DNA of 64,000 nucleotides from Alphaproteobacteria bacterium (GTDB lineage Bacteria > Pseudomonadota > Alphaproteobacteria > SMXP01), in contig JANQPV010000009.1 of assembly GCA_028285305.1 (NCBI GenBank), positions 186,001-250,000 of the forward strand. The letters are read 5' to 3'. The translations under genes were made by a program, and so were the position numbers. Shown here one piece after another: positions 46,450-54,614 of the stretch. A model generated the notes under the pieces. It was given only the letters and a program-made list of their open reading frames with translations, was not told the origin of the DNA and made no database searches. How positions within the stretch are numbered: position 1 is the stretch's first letter; each line of letters begins with the position of its first letter.

Positions 46450-47331
46450 TCATCCCTTGCGCGCGCGTTTTGCAATAAGCGCAAACTCGTCAAGCGTTCG
46501 CAAGATATCATCGGGATCTTCCGGCCAGATAGTCAACAATGCGTGTGTCACGCCTTCTTTACCCAAGTTTACAAGCCCCGCCGGGTCGGTCGTCGCGCCG
46601 CAGACAATGACTTCCATGTCTTTAGGGTCCCGTCCTGATTGTTCGAAACGATCTTTAAGAGGCTGCAATCGTTCGGCCAGACTGTCGCGCGCGGAAATGG
46701 GCATCCATCCGTCGGCGTAACGCGCAATCGCATCGAATAGAACCGGCCCTGTTCCGCCTCCCATCACGATTTTCGGGCCTCCGGGTTGGGCCGGTTTCGG
46801 ATAGGCCCAGGAGGGCTCAAGCTGTGCGTGCGTTCCGGAGAACGAGGCTTCGTCTTCCGTCCAGAGGGCGCGCATCATCCCGATATACTCTTCCGTAATC
46901 TCGCGGCGTTTCGGAAAGTCTACCCCATGACTTTCCATTTGTTCTTCGTTCCAACCAAACCCGACACCCAGAATGACCCGGCCGCCGGTCCAGAAGTCGA
47001 GCGTGGCGATTTGCTTGGCCAACCAGATCGGGTCGTGTTGGGCGACCAAAGTTACCGACGTGCCTAGTATCAGTTTCTCAGTCACGGCGCCCGCCATGGA
47101 CAGGGCGACGATCTGGTCGTTGATCCGCCGGTACATTTCAGGAAGGGGGTCAGTGTGTCCCGGCCGGGAGCCTGGCCAGGGGGACCTGCGCGATGTCGGA
47201 ATGTGGCTATGCTCGGCGAGGAAGAGCGAGTCCAGGCCGCGATCCTCGATCTCCTTGGCGAGCCGGGCCGGGTGCAAGCCCCGGTCGGTGTCCATCAGTG
47301 TAATGCCGATTTTGGGCGCTTTTGATCCCAT
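46450..47331 (-). CDS. Luciferase-like monooxygenase family oxidoreductase (F420-type)
   Basis: TIM-barrel enzyme of 293 residues. Motifs: RGLDSLFLAEHSHIPTSRRSPWPG, GGRVILGVGFGWNEEQMESHGVDF, PKIVMGGGTGPVLFDAIARYADGWMP. The GWNEEQ and EHSHIP segments are typical of the TIGR03619-like F420-dependent subgroup. It starts 20 bases downstream of the CoA-transferase gene, so the two are likely co-transcribed. Confidence 0.88.
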   Translation of the reverse strand: MGSKAPKIGITLMDTDRGLHPARLAKEIEDRGLDSLFLAEHSHIPTSRRSPWPGSRPGHTDPLPEMYRRINDQIVALSMAGAVTEKLILGTSVTLVAQHDPIWLAKQIATLDFWTGGRVILGVGFGWNEEQMESHGVDFPKRREITEEYIGMMRALWTEDEASFSGTHAQLEPSWAYPKPAQPGGPKIVMGGGTGPVLFDAIARYADGWMPISARDSLAERLQPLKDRFEQSGRDPKDMEVIVCGATTDPAGLVNLGKEGVTHALLTIWPEDPDDILRTLDEFALIAKRARKG

Positions 47332-47351
47332 CGCGTGTTTTCTCCAACAAC

Positions 47352-48533
47352 TTAACCTGTCATTACGGACTTGGTTTTCTGAAGGTCCTCGATTTCCGCC
47401 TCGGTAAAGCCGAGATCAGCTAGAATTTCCCGCGTGTTTTGTCCGTGAGTGGGCGCTGGGACAAGGTCTACATCCTCGCCAAACATGCAGCCGCTGGGGC
47501 GTGGGCGGCGCATGCGTCCCACTACGGGATGGTCGACTTCTTGAATGAGGCCGCGTGCTTGTACTTGAGGATCGTCTGCGATTTCGTCCGGCTGAAGCAC
47601 CGGCGCCGTGGGCACGTTGGCCGCGAGCAGGCGAGAAACCGCTTCTTCGACAGAGAATGGGGCAACCATTTCCCCCATCACTTCATACCAAACGGCAATG
47701 TTTGCGCCGCGCTGCGCGGCGCTCGAAAACCGCTCATCTTCCTTGAGATCCGGTCTATCCAACGCGTCGCAGGCTCTGTGCCACAGGGCGTCGGTGCCCA
47801 GGGGCATGGCAATGTGTCCGTCCGTGCAGGCGAAAAGTCGGTAGGAAGATAATATGTTGGGAAGATGCAAAGCATCCTCGTCCAACAATGTGCAGTGCAT
47901 CATCAAATCGGACCAATTAAAGCCGAGATTGGCTTCAAGCATGCTCATCTGAATGTATGACCCCTTGCCCGTCCGATGTGCCTTCAGCAGTCCGGAGGTG
48001 ACGAGCTGCGCATTGGCCACTGAGGTGAGTTTGTCTGCCAACATAGATTTTACGAGGCGCGGCCCATTGCCATAATCCTGGGTGGCGGCCATGCCGGCAT
48101 AGCATTGGATTACCGGGTCATAGACCGGTTGGTTGGCATACGGACCGGTATTGCCGAAGCCGGACGATGAGCAATAGACGATTTTGGGTACTCGGGCGCT
48201 GACGGCGTCGTAGCCGAAGCCTAAGCGTTCAAGGACGCCCGGCCGGAAGCCTTCGATCAGCGCATCGGCGCCCTCCAACAGCTTCCAGAGAACTTCTTTG
48301 CCTTTGTCCGACTTCAGATCCAGAGCGATGGATCGTTTACCGTCATTGGCGTTGACGAACCAACCGCTCATGCCGTTCTTGCGGCTGCCGAAATGGCGCA
48401 ATTCGTCGCCGCGCTCGGTATCCTCAACCTTGATCACCTCTGCGCCTTGGGTGGCGAGCACATAAGTGGCGGCGGGCACCGCAATCATCGTTCCAATCTC
48501 AACGATCTTCAAACCTGCGAGCGGTAATGCCAT
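47352..48533 (-). CDS. CaiB/BaiF family CoA-transferase
   Basis: Class III CoA-transferase of 393 residues that moves CoA between carboxylic acids. N-terminal GLKIVEIGTMIAVPAATYVLATQGAEVIKVED is the family signature. The catalytic Asp is in QPVYDPVIQCYAGM. The segment GADALIEGFRPGVLERLGFGYD and the late VNIVDVP-like segment (ANVPTAPVLQPDEI) are also typical. It probably activates a carboxylate formed by the oxygenases of this region; that link is inference. Confidence 0.92.
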   Translation of the reverse strand: MALPLAGLKIVEIGTMIAVPAATYVLATQGAEVIKVEDTERGDELRHFGSRKNGMSGWFVNANDGKRSIALDLKSDKGKEVLWKLLEGADALIEGFRPGVLERLGFGYDAVSARVPKIVYCSSSGFGNTGPYANQPVYDPVIQCYAGMAATQDYGNGPRLVKSMLADKLTSVANAQLVTSGLLKAHRTGKGSYIQMSMLEANLGFNWSDLMMHCTLLDEDALHLPNILSSYRLFACTDGHIAMPLGTDALWHRACDALDRPDLKEDERFSSAAQRGANIAVWYEVMGEMVAPFSVEEAVSRLLAANVPTAPVLQPDEIADDPQVQARGLIQEVDHPVVGRMRRPRPSGCMFGEDVDLVPAPTHGQNTREILADLGFTEAEIEDLQKTKSVMTG

Positions 48534-48745
48534 CGCATTTCTCCTCTTGGATTATCGGGCGAAGTGTTAAGTGCGCCGTTAAGAAAATACTCTCAATTGA
48601 AGTTGGTTTTTCGCAAACGAGATTAGGCGCGTGAGGGCGATCCGGCAATAAGTCTCGACGAAAGGCCAACCACGCAAGGCGGAATATGAGTTGACATTCC
48701 TGGCCCAAGTCTCAGTGTACACTAAAAAAGTCAGGGGAGACGGTA

Positions 48746-50122
48746 TTGGTGAAGGCTCTTTTTCGGCGCTCGCGGTTGCTGGCCCGCCGCCGCTGGTATC
48801 CTTGGGCAGTGGTGATTGTTCTTACCGTTGCCTCGACGGTGTCTTACATTGACCGGCAAATCGTCGCGCTGATGGAAGAGCCTATCAAGCGTGACTTGGG
48901 TATCGGCGATGCGCTCATGGGGTTTTTGATCGGTCCCGCGTTTTCGGTTTCTTACGCCTTGGTCACAATTCCCATGGGTCGGCTCGCTGATACCTACTCG
49001 CGAAAAAATATCATCGCCATCGGTGTATTCGCATGGAGCATTGTGACTGCACTCAGCGGTCTCGCTAAGACCTATGGTCAGCTCATGGTGGCCCGAATGG
49101 GTGTGGGTGTAGGTGAAGCTAGCCTTGGTCCGGCAGCCTATTCGATGATCACGGATTATTTCCCAAAAGAAAGGCTTGCACTGGCGCTCGCCGTATTTTC
49201 CTCGGCACCGTTTATAGGTGTTGGGCTGGCATACATCTTTGGTGGTGTTCTGATCGATTACTTAGAAACCTTTGAGACCCTGCAGTTTCCTGTAGTTGGT
49301 GAAGTCCGTTCATGGCAAGCAACGTTTTTCATCATTGGTGCTCCGGGTGCGTTGCTCGCTGTGGTCGTCTATGCTCTTCGAGAGCCTCTGCGCGGCAGAT
49401 ATGGTCGGCGCATTGAAGATGATGCAGAAGAAGTAGCGTTTTCTGAAGTACTTTCGTTCATGCGAACCAGGTGGCAGTTTTTTGCTCTTCAGTTTGGTGG
49501 CGTCATATGCCTCAGCATGATGGGTTATGCTGTGTTCGGTTGGGCAGGGCCGCTGTTTTCTCGTGTGTTCGAAATACCAATTTCCGAGTTCGGAGTGATC
49601 TACGGCGTCATAGCGATTGTTTTCGGAATATCCGGGGCCTATTTTGCGGGGGCAATCGTTCCTTTCTTGCTGAATCGCGGATACTCCGACGCGGTCTTGC
49701 GAGTCGTCATAATTGCGGCAGTTGTAGTGTGCCCTTTCGCAGCCCTTTATCCGCAGCTTTCAAGTGTTTATGTAGCGTACGGCGTTTTGTCACTTGTGAC
49801 GTTCGTCATGGCGATCCCGACTGGTATGGTAACCGCATCCATTCAGTCTGTCACTCCGACGGAGATTCGGGCACAGGTGATCTCCATTTACCTTTTCGTC
49901 GTTTTCACAACCGGATTTACGCTCGGAGGTCAGGTGGTCGGTCTGCTGAATGAATTTGTTTTCAAATCACCCGACGGCATAAAGAACTCGTTCACTGCAT
50001 TAGCGCTCTTTTCTTATCCTGCGGCCGCGCTCCAACTTCTTATCTGTTTGCGATACTTCCGCAAAGCGATCGAGTCGATGGATGACTGGCGGCCCAAAAG
50101 CGCTCTTGTGCCCGCGGAATAA
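48746..50122 (+). CDS. MFS transporter, spinster-like
   Basis: A 12-helix carrier of about 458 residues. The N-terminal signature YIDRQIVALMEEPIKRDLGI and the loop motif GRLADTYSRKNI identify the MFS group often found with aromatic or lipid catabolic genes. Helix 4-5 motif GVGEASLGPAAYSMI is present. The start is TTG 48746 or GTG 48749, both served by GGGGAG upstream. TTGACA at 48691 and a perfect dyad AGTGTACACT (48714-48723) lie ahead of it as possible promoter and operator. Confidence 0.88.
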   Translation: MVKALFRRSRLLARRRWYPWAVVIVLTVASTVSYIDRQIVALMEEPIKRDLGIGDALMGFLIGPAFSVSYALVTIPMGRLADTYSRKNIIAIGVFAWSIVTALSGLAKTYGQLMVARMGVGVGEASLGPAAYSMITDYFPKERLALALAVFSSAPFIGVGLAYIFGGVLIDYLETFETLQFPVVGEVRSWQATFFIIGAPGALLAVVVYALREPLRGRYGRRIEDDAEEVAFSEVLSFMRTRWQFFALQFGGVICLSMMGYAVFGWAGPLFSRVFEIPISEFGVIYGVIAIVFGISGAYFAGAIVPFLLNRGYSDAVLRVVIIAAVVVCPFAALYPQLSSVYVAYGVLSLVTFVMAIPTGMVTASIQSVTPTEIRAQVISIYLFVVFTTGFTLGGQVVGLLNEFVFKSPDGIKNSFTALALFSYPAAALQLLICLRYFRKAIESMDDWRPKSALVPAE

Positions 50123-50140
50123 GCCAGAAAGGAACAGAAC

Positions 50141-50650
50141 ATGGATCCACAAATTCAAGAACTGCTCGACAAAAAGGCCATCGAAGAAGTGCTCGTTCGC
50201 TACTGCCGAACCCAGGATTGGCTTGACGATGAGGGACAGGCTTCAGTCTTTTGGCCGGACGCCGATATTGACTATGGGTTCTTTAGGGGGAGCGGTGCGG
50301 ATTTTGTGACCACTGTAATGGACGTGGAACGCAATGCTCTTCGCCGGTGGCATATGGGAACGAATATTCAGATTAAACTGACCGGGCCTGACTCAGCGAT
50401 TGCGGAATCTTATGGTATCGCGGTGGGGACCGGCGAAGCGGACGGCAAGCTGCGTGACAATATGTACGGCGGCCGTTATTTGGACGAGTTGGAAAAGCGT
50501 GACGGCGAATGGCGGATCTCAAAGCGCCAGTATCTCCTTGATTGGAGCACGAATTTCCCCAATGCGATCCAGGCGGTGCTTGATGGTGGATTCAACCTCA
50601 ATGTCGCCGAAATCAGAGAGTCCGGACACGAACTCTATCGCAAGATGTGA
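50141..50650 (+). CDS. SnoaL-like domain protein
   Basis: 169 residues: QIQELLDKKAIEEVLVRYCRTQDWLDDEGQASVFWPDADIDYGFF, then RRWHMGTNIQIKL, then GGRYLDELEKRDGEWRISKRQYLLDW. It lies 18 bases after the MFS transporter in the same direction, with its own purine-rich site, and so probably forms a transporter-enzyme unit. Confidence 0.83.
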   Translation: MDPQIQELLDKKAIEEVLVRYCRTQDWLDDEGQASVFWPDADIDYGFFRGSGADFVTTVMDVERNALRRWHMGTNIQIKLTGPDSAIAESYGIAVGTGEADGKLRDNMYGGRYLDELEKRDGEWRISKRQYLLDWSTNFPNAIQAVLDGGFNLNVAEIRESGHELYRKM

Positions 50651-50669
50651 TGGTTTTGGGAGCACCAGT

Positions 50670-50715
50670 GGATTCCTCTATACCCGTCTGCGAAGCAGGA
50701 CGGGGGGAGGAATCC
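50670..50715. repeat. Extragenic palindrome between convergent genes
   Basis: Outer stem GGATTCCTC/GAGGAATCC (50670-50678 with 50707-50715) encloses an inner stem CCCGTC-TGC/GCA-GACGGG with loop GAA and one bulged G. It lies 20 bases after the SnoaL-like stop, before the convergent ferredoxin gene. It may be a bidirectional terminator or a REP-type element. Confidence 0.6.
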
Positions 50716-50779
50716 GGCAGTAAGTATGATCGAAGCATGTGGGCTCACCTTTAGGTCTGACGATTCCGTTCCCATGACT

Positions 50780-51073
50780 CTAAGCCATTGTTGTCGTATC
50801 GGTCTCGTCCACTTGCTTTCGGGCGGCGGCTTTGTCTTCGAAATAGAGGGCGTTGATGGCGAGATAGGCGGATGATTGTTCCGGCAGCGTCGTGTCGGGA
50901 TAAATGGCGGCTACGGGGCAGGCCGACTCGCAGACCGCGCAGTCGATGCATTCTGTGGGATGGATGAAGCGCATGCGGTCCTCTTCATCTGCATAGATAC
51001 AGTCAACCGGGCACACCTCCACACAGGACTCATCCTTTACGTCAATGCAAGCTTCAGTAATGACAAACGTCAT
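50780..51073 (-). CDS. fdxA: Ferredoxin, 7Fe type ([3Fe-4S] + [4Fe-4S])
   Basis: Electron carrier of 97 residues. Cysteines C9, C17, C21, C25, C42, C45, C48 and C52 fit the FdxA pattern: C-x7-C-x3-CP for the first cluster and C-x2-C-x2-C-x3-CP for the second. The N-terminal MTFVITEACIDVKD is typical. It is divergent from the P450 pair 125 bases away and is the only ferredoxin in the window, so it is the best candidate redox partner for the local P450 and Rieske enzymes. A reductase gene is not seen. Confidence 0.92.
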   Translation of the reverse strand: MTFVITEACIDVKDESCVEVCPVDCIYADEEDRMRFIHPTECIDCAVCESACPVAAIYPDTTLPEQSSAYLAINALYFEDKAAARKQVDETDTTTMA

Positions 51074-51197
51074 GGGCGCTCCCTTGTCCCCGTGCGCTCC
51101 AACGGCGCTTTCTCAACTCACTATCCTTTTAGCCAAATCTCTTGTCAGAAGGAAACAGTCAGGATAGCTTTTTAGTCAGAAAAATGGAGAGTGACCT

Positions 51198-52616
51198 ATG
51201 CCGTCGTTTTCACTGGACGCCTTGGCGGACGCTGCTGAGTCTGAAACGCAGCTATCAAAAAAAGAGTTCCCCCTCATGCCGGTTGGGCAAGCTGTCGATA
51301 TGGGCTTTACGGACGACGGAGTTCCGCTCATCGATCCGCGGATCTTTGACTCGCCCGAGTTCTTTCGGAATCCCTATCCCTATTACCGCATTTTGCGGGA
51401 CCACTATCCGGTGTTTCACGACAAGCTCCACAACACCTATTGGGTGACGCGCTACGAAGATATCACCGCGTGCTACTTCGATGACGAGGGATTCAATACG
51501 ATCCCGAAAGGCTCTTCAAGCGGCGTGCTGGGCAATACCCAGTTAGAGCTTTCAGGCGTGGAGCATCGCCGACGGCGCAATCTCTATGGGCAGCATTTGG
51601 TCGGCAAGTCACTGGAAAATCGGATCCCGGCTATCGAACGTTTGGCGAAAGAGATGATCGCCGACTGGGAAAATCTCGGTGAGGACGTCGTTCAGGACAA
51701 AGATGGGGTGCGGACGGTTAATATTGCGGCTGCCTTTGCGAATGAGTTTCCGATCCGGGTGGTGAGCGAAATCTTGGGCATTCCCAAGGATGCGCAGGGG
51801 CAGTTCTTTTATTGGTATAATTCCATGATGGCGGGGCTCGGCGGCTCGGCGACCCATCAGATGGGGCTGGAGGCGCGCCAGGATCTTGAGGATTACATTT
51901 CGGATATCGTCGAACAGCGGCGTGTGACACCCACCTATCTCTATGACAATGACGGCAATCCCATCTCTAAAGACATTATCTCCAAGTTGTGCGAGACAAA
52001 AATCGATAATGACTATCTGTCTACGGAGGAAATAACGTCGAATATCGCTCTTGTCATCGGAGGCGGCGGGGAAACAACAAGGGGAGCGATCCTGAATCTG
52101 TGGTATTTGCTCCTTCAACATCCGGATCAGTTTGAAGCCGTCATGGAAGATGAGGCCAACTGGGATTTGGCGTTTCACGAAATGCTTCGTCACTCTTCGT
52201 CCATCGGGGGCCAGCCTCGGCACAATACCCACGATGTCGAAATGCACGGGGTGAAAGTACCGGCCGGATCGTTGATGGAGATGGTCGATTTCTCCGCGAA
52301 CCACGATGATCGCATCTTCAAGGATCCTGAGACGTTCAACATCTTCCGAGACGATCTCTACGCCGGAAAAATATTGCGCAGCGGCTACAATAAAGATGGC
52401 AAGTGCAGCCATATGGCGTTTGGGGTGGGGCCGCATCTCTGTCCGGGCGCGTGGATCTCGCATCAGGAAACTGTTGTAGGCTCGAAGATCCTTGCCGCTC
52501 ACATGAAAAACCCTCGGATCAATTTGGACAAGATGCCAAAGGATATTGACGGCACATCGCTGGCGCCGATTGGCCTCATATCCGTCCGCGATCTGTGGCT
52601 TGATTACGATCTCTGA
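51198..52616 (+). CDS. Cytochrome P450 (intact), first of a tandem pair
   Basis: Soluble P450 of 472 residues. I-helix motif VIGGGGETTRGA, ExxR in FHEMLRHSS, heme loop FGVGPHLCPGAW with the thiolate ligand at about C415. DPRIFDSPEFFRNPYPYYRILRDHYPVF begins the fold. The family is not recognised beyond class I bacterial P450. The second gene starts four bases after the stop, with GAGGA spanning the stop codon as its ribosome-binding site. Confidence 0.93.
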   Translation: MPSFSLDALADAAESETQLSKKEFPLMPVGQAVDMGFTDDGVPLIDPRIFDSPEFFRNPYPYYRILRDHYPVFHDKLHNTYWVTRYEDITACYFDDEGFNTIPKGSSSGVLGNTQLELSGVEHRRRRNLYGQHLVGKSLENRIPAIERLAKEMIADWENLGEDVVQDKDGVRTVNIAAAFANEFPIRVVSEILGIPKDAQGQFFYWYNSMMAGLGGSATHQMGLEARQDLEDYISDIVEQRRVTPTYLYDNDGNPISKDIISKLCETKIDNDYLSTEEITSNIALVIGGGGETTRGAILNLWYLLLQHPDQFEAVMEDEANWDLAFHEMLRHSSSIGGQPRHNTHDVEMHGVKVPAGSLMEMVDFSANHDDRIFKDPETFNIFRDDLYAGKILRSGYNKDGKCSHMAFGVGPHLCPGAWISHQETVVGSKILAAHMKNPRINLDKMPKDIDGTSLAPIGLISVRDLWLDYDL

Positions 52617-52620
52617 GGAT

Positions 52621-54003
52621 ATGAGCAGCGTGCAGAACGAATCGCAAGAAAGCACGACCAAGGCGAAGGACGCGGTCAATCCGGCCTCGCCCGACTCCAA
52701 AGTGACGGTGGGGCGGAACGGGGTGGCGATTGCCGCCCATGCTCCGAAGGAGCACAAAGATTACCGGACCTATGAAGTCTATCAACGGGAGCGGGTGGGG
52801 CAATCGACACCCAAACTGAGGCCCGGCGATCTTCGCAGTCCAGCATTCATGATCGACCCCTATCCCTTTTTCGAAACTCTGAGAGAGGACTATCCCTGCT
52901 ATCGGGATTGGTCGAGCAACGGCTTTTGGGTGTCGCAGTACAACGATGTCACATCGATCTTCGCGGACGATGCGAACTTCGAGACGCGCTCCAAGCTTTG
53001 GTTCTATAACTTTCCGGACTACGGCCGCAATCTTGGACATGAGTTGCCTGTCTTGATTGCACGGGCAAAGGGGTTCGATCAGCATACCGTTCCTTGTATG
53101 GAAGAGATTATCGGCGGCGTTTCCAGCGGGACCAATCTTGGGATGGATTTTGCCGCGCGATTGCCCCTCATGATTCTGGTGCGGACGCTCGCGCTGCCGG
53201 AGGATGACTTTCAATTCTTTGCCGAGCGGTACTGGCGGATGCAGCGGGGGTTTCTTTGGGATCCGGTCGCTCAAAAGGCCGGGCGTCAAGCGATGGACGA
53301 ACTCTCTGCTTACTTCGATCCTCTAGTTGAACAGCGAAGGGCTGATCCGGGCGAAGACTTCATATCGGCAATCGCGTGCTTGGACGTCGATGGCGGGCCT
53401 GCGACGGGCCGCGATGTCACGGCCACGTTGCTGGAGGACGATCATGAAACTCTGCATGGGGCGCTTGCCAATATGTGGGCGCTTTTGCTTAGCCATGCCG
53501 ACCAATTGGAGGTGGTGAAGAGCGATCAACGCATGATGAAGTTTGCGTATCTTGAGACCCTGCGCCATTCCGCACCGGTTCTCTTTGCACAAAGATTTGC
53601 CCAGCACGAGGTGGAACGCTTTGGGCGCCTTTTACCAGAAGGAGCGCTCGTTCTATGTGCGGCCGGAGCGGCAAATCGGGACCCTCGGGTCTATGCAGAT
53701 CCAGACCAATTCATCGTTGGCCGCAAAGATCTCTGTCAGCGTGAACCGCGTGGCCAGTATCGGGCCGATGGCTTGGCTGCCGGGGTGGCATTTGGTCTGG
53801 GCAAGCCGTCCATATACCCGGCAATCCCGGAAGACCGGCCACCTTCGCGTTATGCGCTCACCCGGGATACCGCCACGACTGCGTCCACACTGTTGCTGGA
53901 GGCGTTTCCCAAGATCAGCCTACAGACGGGCGCCGAGGTTCAGCTGCGTTGTCTGCGCTGGGGGGAAATGCACACGTGCTGGCAGTTGCCGGTCGCGGTT
54001 TGA
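52621..54003 (+). CDS. P450-fold protein lacking the heme-ligating cysteine
   Basis: About 460 residues, clearly homologous to its upstream P450: SPAFMIDPYPFFETLREDYPCYRDW near the N-terminus, EDDHETLHGALANMWALLLSHADQ at the I-helix, and ETLR as an intact ExxR. The heme loop, however, reads FGLGKPSIYPA where the partner has FGVGPHLCPGA, so the thiolate cysteine is isoleucine (about residue 398). The frame is intact on both sides, so this is substitution, not a frameshift. Cys-less P450 homologues such as EryCII and DesVIII act as partner proteins. Here a structural or regulatory partner of the adjacent P450 is a plausible inference. Confidence 0.85.
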   Translation: MSSVQNESQESTTKAKDAVNPASPDSKVTVGRNGVAIAAHAPKEHKDYRTYEVYQRERVGQSTPKLRPGDLRSPAFMIDPYPFFETLREDYPCYRDWSSNGFWVSQYNDVTSIFADDANFETRSKLWFYNFPDYGRNLGHELPVLIARAKGFDQHTVPCMEEIIGGVSSGTNLGMDFAARLPLMILVRTLALPEDDFQFFAERYWRMQRGFLWDPVAQKAGRQAMDELSAYFDPLVEQRRADPGEDFISAIACLDVDGGPATGRDVTATLLEDDHETLHGALANMWALLLSHADQLEVVKSDQRMMKFAYLETLRHSAPVLFAQRFAQHEVERFGRLLPEGALVLCAAGAANRDPRVYADPDQFIVGRKDLCQREPRGQYRADGLAAGVAFGLGKPSIYPAIPEDRPPSRYALTRDTATTASTLLLEAFPKISLQTGAEVQLRCLRWGEMHTCWQLPVAV

Positions 54004-54011
54004 AGTTTCTT

Positions 54012-54111
54012 GTCATTGCGAAGCCGCGTTGGCGGCTGAAGCAATCCAGAGCAATGAGTATGATTCGATGTATTCTGGATCGCTTCGTCGGCTGCGCCTC
54101 CTCGCGATGAC
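54012..54111. repeat. Imperfect palindromic dispersed-repeat element, about 100 bases
   Basis: The left arm begins GTCATTGCGAAG and ends GCAATCCAGA (54012-54050). The right arm begins TCTGGATCGCTTCG and ends CGCGATGAC (54074-54111). The arms are near reverse complements. The left arm contains its own hairpin AGCCGC-GTTG-GCGGCT (54022-54037). The TCATTGCGA...GCAATCC style is one I recognise from dispersed palindromes in many bacterial genomes; the exact family name is uncertain. It fills the gap between convergent genes. Confidence 0.7.
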
Positions 54112-54119
54112 GGACGAAA

Positions 54120-54584
54120 TCAGTCCGCAACTTCTGGCGGCCACAGGACCTTAAACCGCTCAAAGACGGTCTCAAGGCCGTCGTGATAGGTAAGGTCTTT
54201 TCGCTCCGCTTCGCGGGAAAAATAGTCGTCATGGGCCTTTTTCCAGTAGGCAAGAGAGCGGTCGCCTTCGCCTTCGTCATAGGCGAATTGGTCGTCCACT
54301 TTGTTGAGGGGCTTGATGTCAATGTCTGTGGACTGAATGATGCAGCGCGGTCGCTTGGAGCCGTCGAGGACGACCCAGTGGTCTCCAACTTGCGGAACGG
54401 GGTTCTCGTCGTTGAAGTTTCGCATAAGATCGACGGTTGCGCGCTTGCGTCCGATGAGGACCAGCTCGATCAGTTCGTCGGCCAGTTGCGGATCGTCGCC
54501 AAAACCGAACTCGCCTTTGGCTTTGCCTTGGGCGCCGGTCGCCTCGCAATAGGCCCTCCAAAATGCGAGTGAGTCCGGGCTCAT
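54120..54584 (-). CDS. ASCH domain protein
   Basis: 154 residues with the ASCH RNA-binding-like fold: FGFGDDPQLADELIELVLIGRKRATVDL, VGDHWVVLDGSKRPRCIIQSTDIDIKPLNKVDDQFAYDEGEGDRSLAYWKKAHDDYF. ASCH proteins are proposed to bind RNA or act on modified nucleosides, and one relative is a cytidine-derivative amidohydrolase. The specific role here is unknown. Confidence 0.87.
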   Translation of the reverse strand: MSPDSLAFWRAYCEATGAQGKAKGEFGFGDDPQLADELIELVLIGRKRATVDLMRNFNDENPVPQVGDHWVVLDGSKRPRCIIQSTDIDIKPLNKVDDQFAYDEGEGDRSLAYWKKAHDDYFSREAERKDLTYHDGLETVFERFKVLWPPEVAD

Positions 54585-54614
54585 GTTATCGTTCCTTTCG
54601 CGGGATGTATCGCC

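Noticed and set aside
51609..52757. A 382-codon minus-strand frame opposite the first P450
   Set aside because: It overlaps two genes with intact motifs and resembles no protein family I know.
52621..54003. The Cys-less P450 as a frameshifted pseudogene
   Set aside because: The frame is open throughout, homology continues on both sides of the heme loop, and start and ribosome-binding site are good. Loss of the Cys is a substitution.
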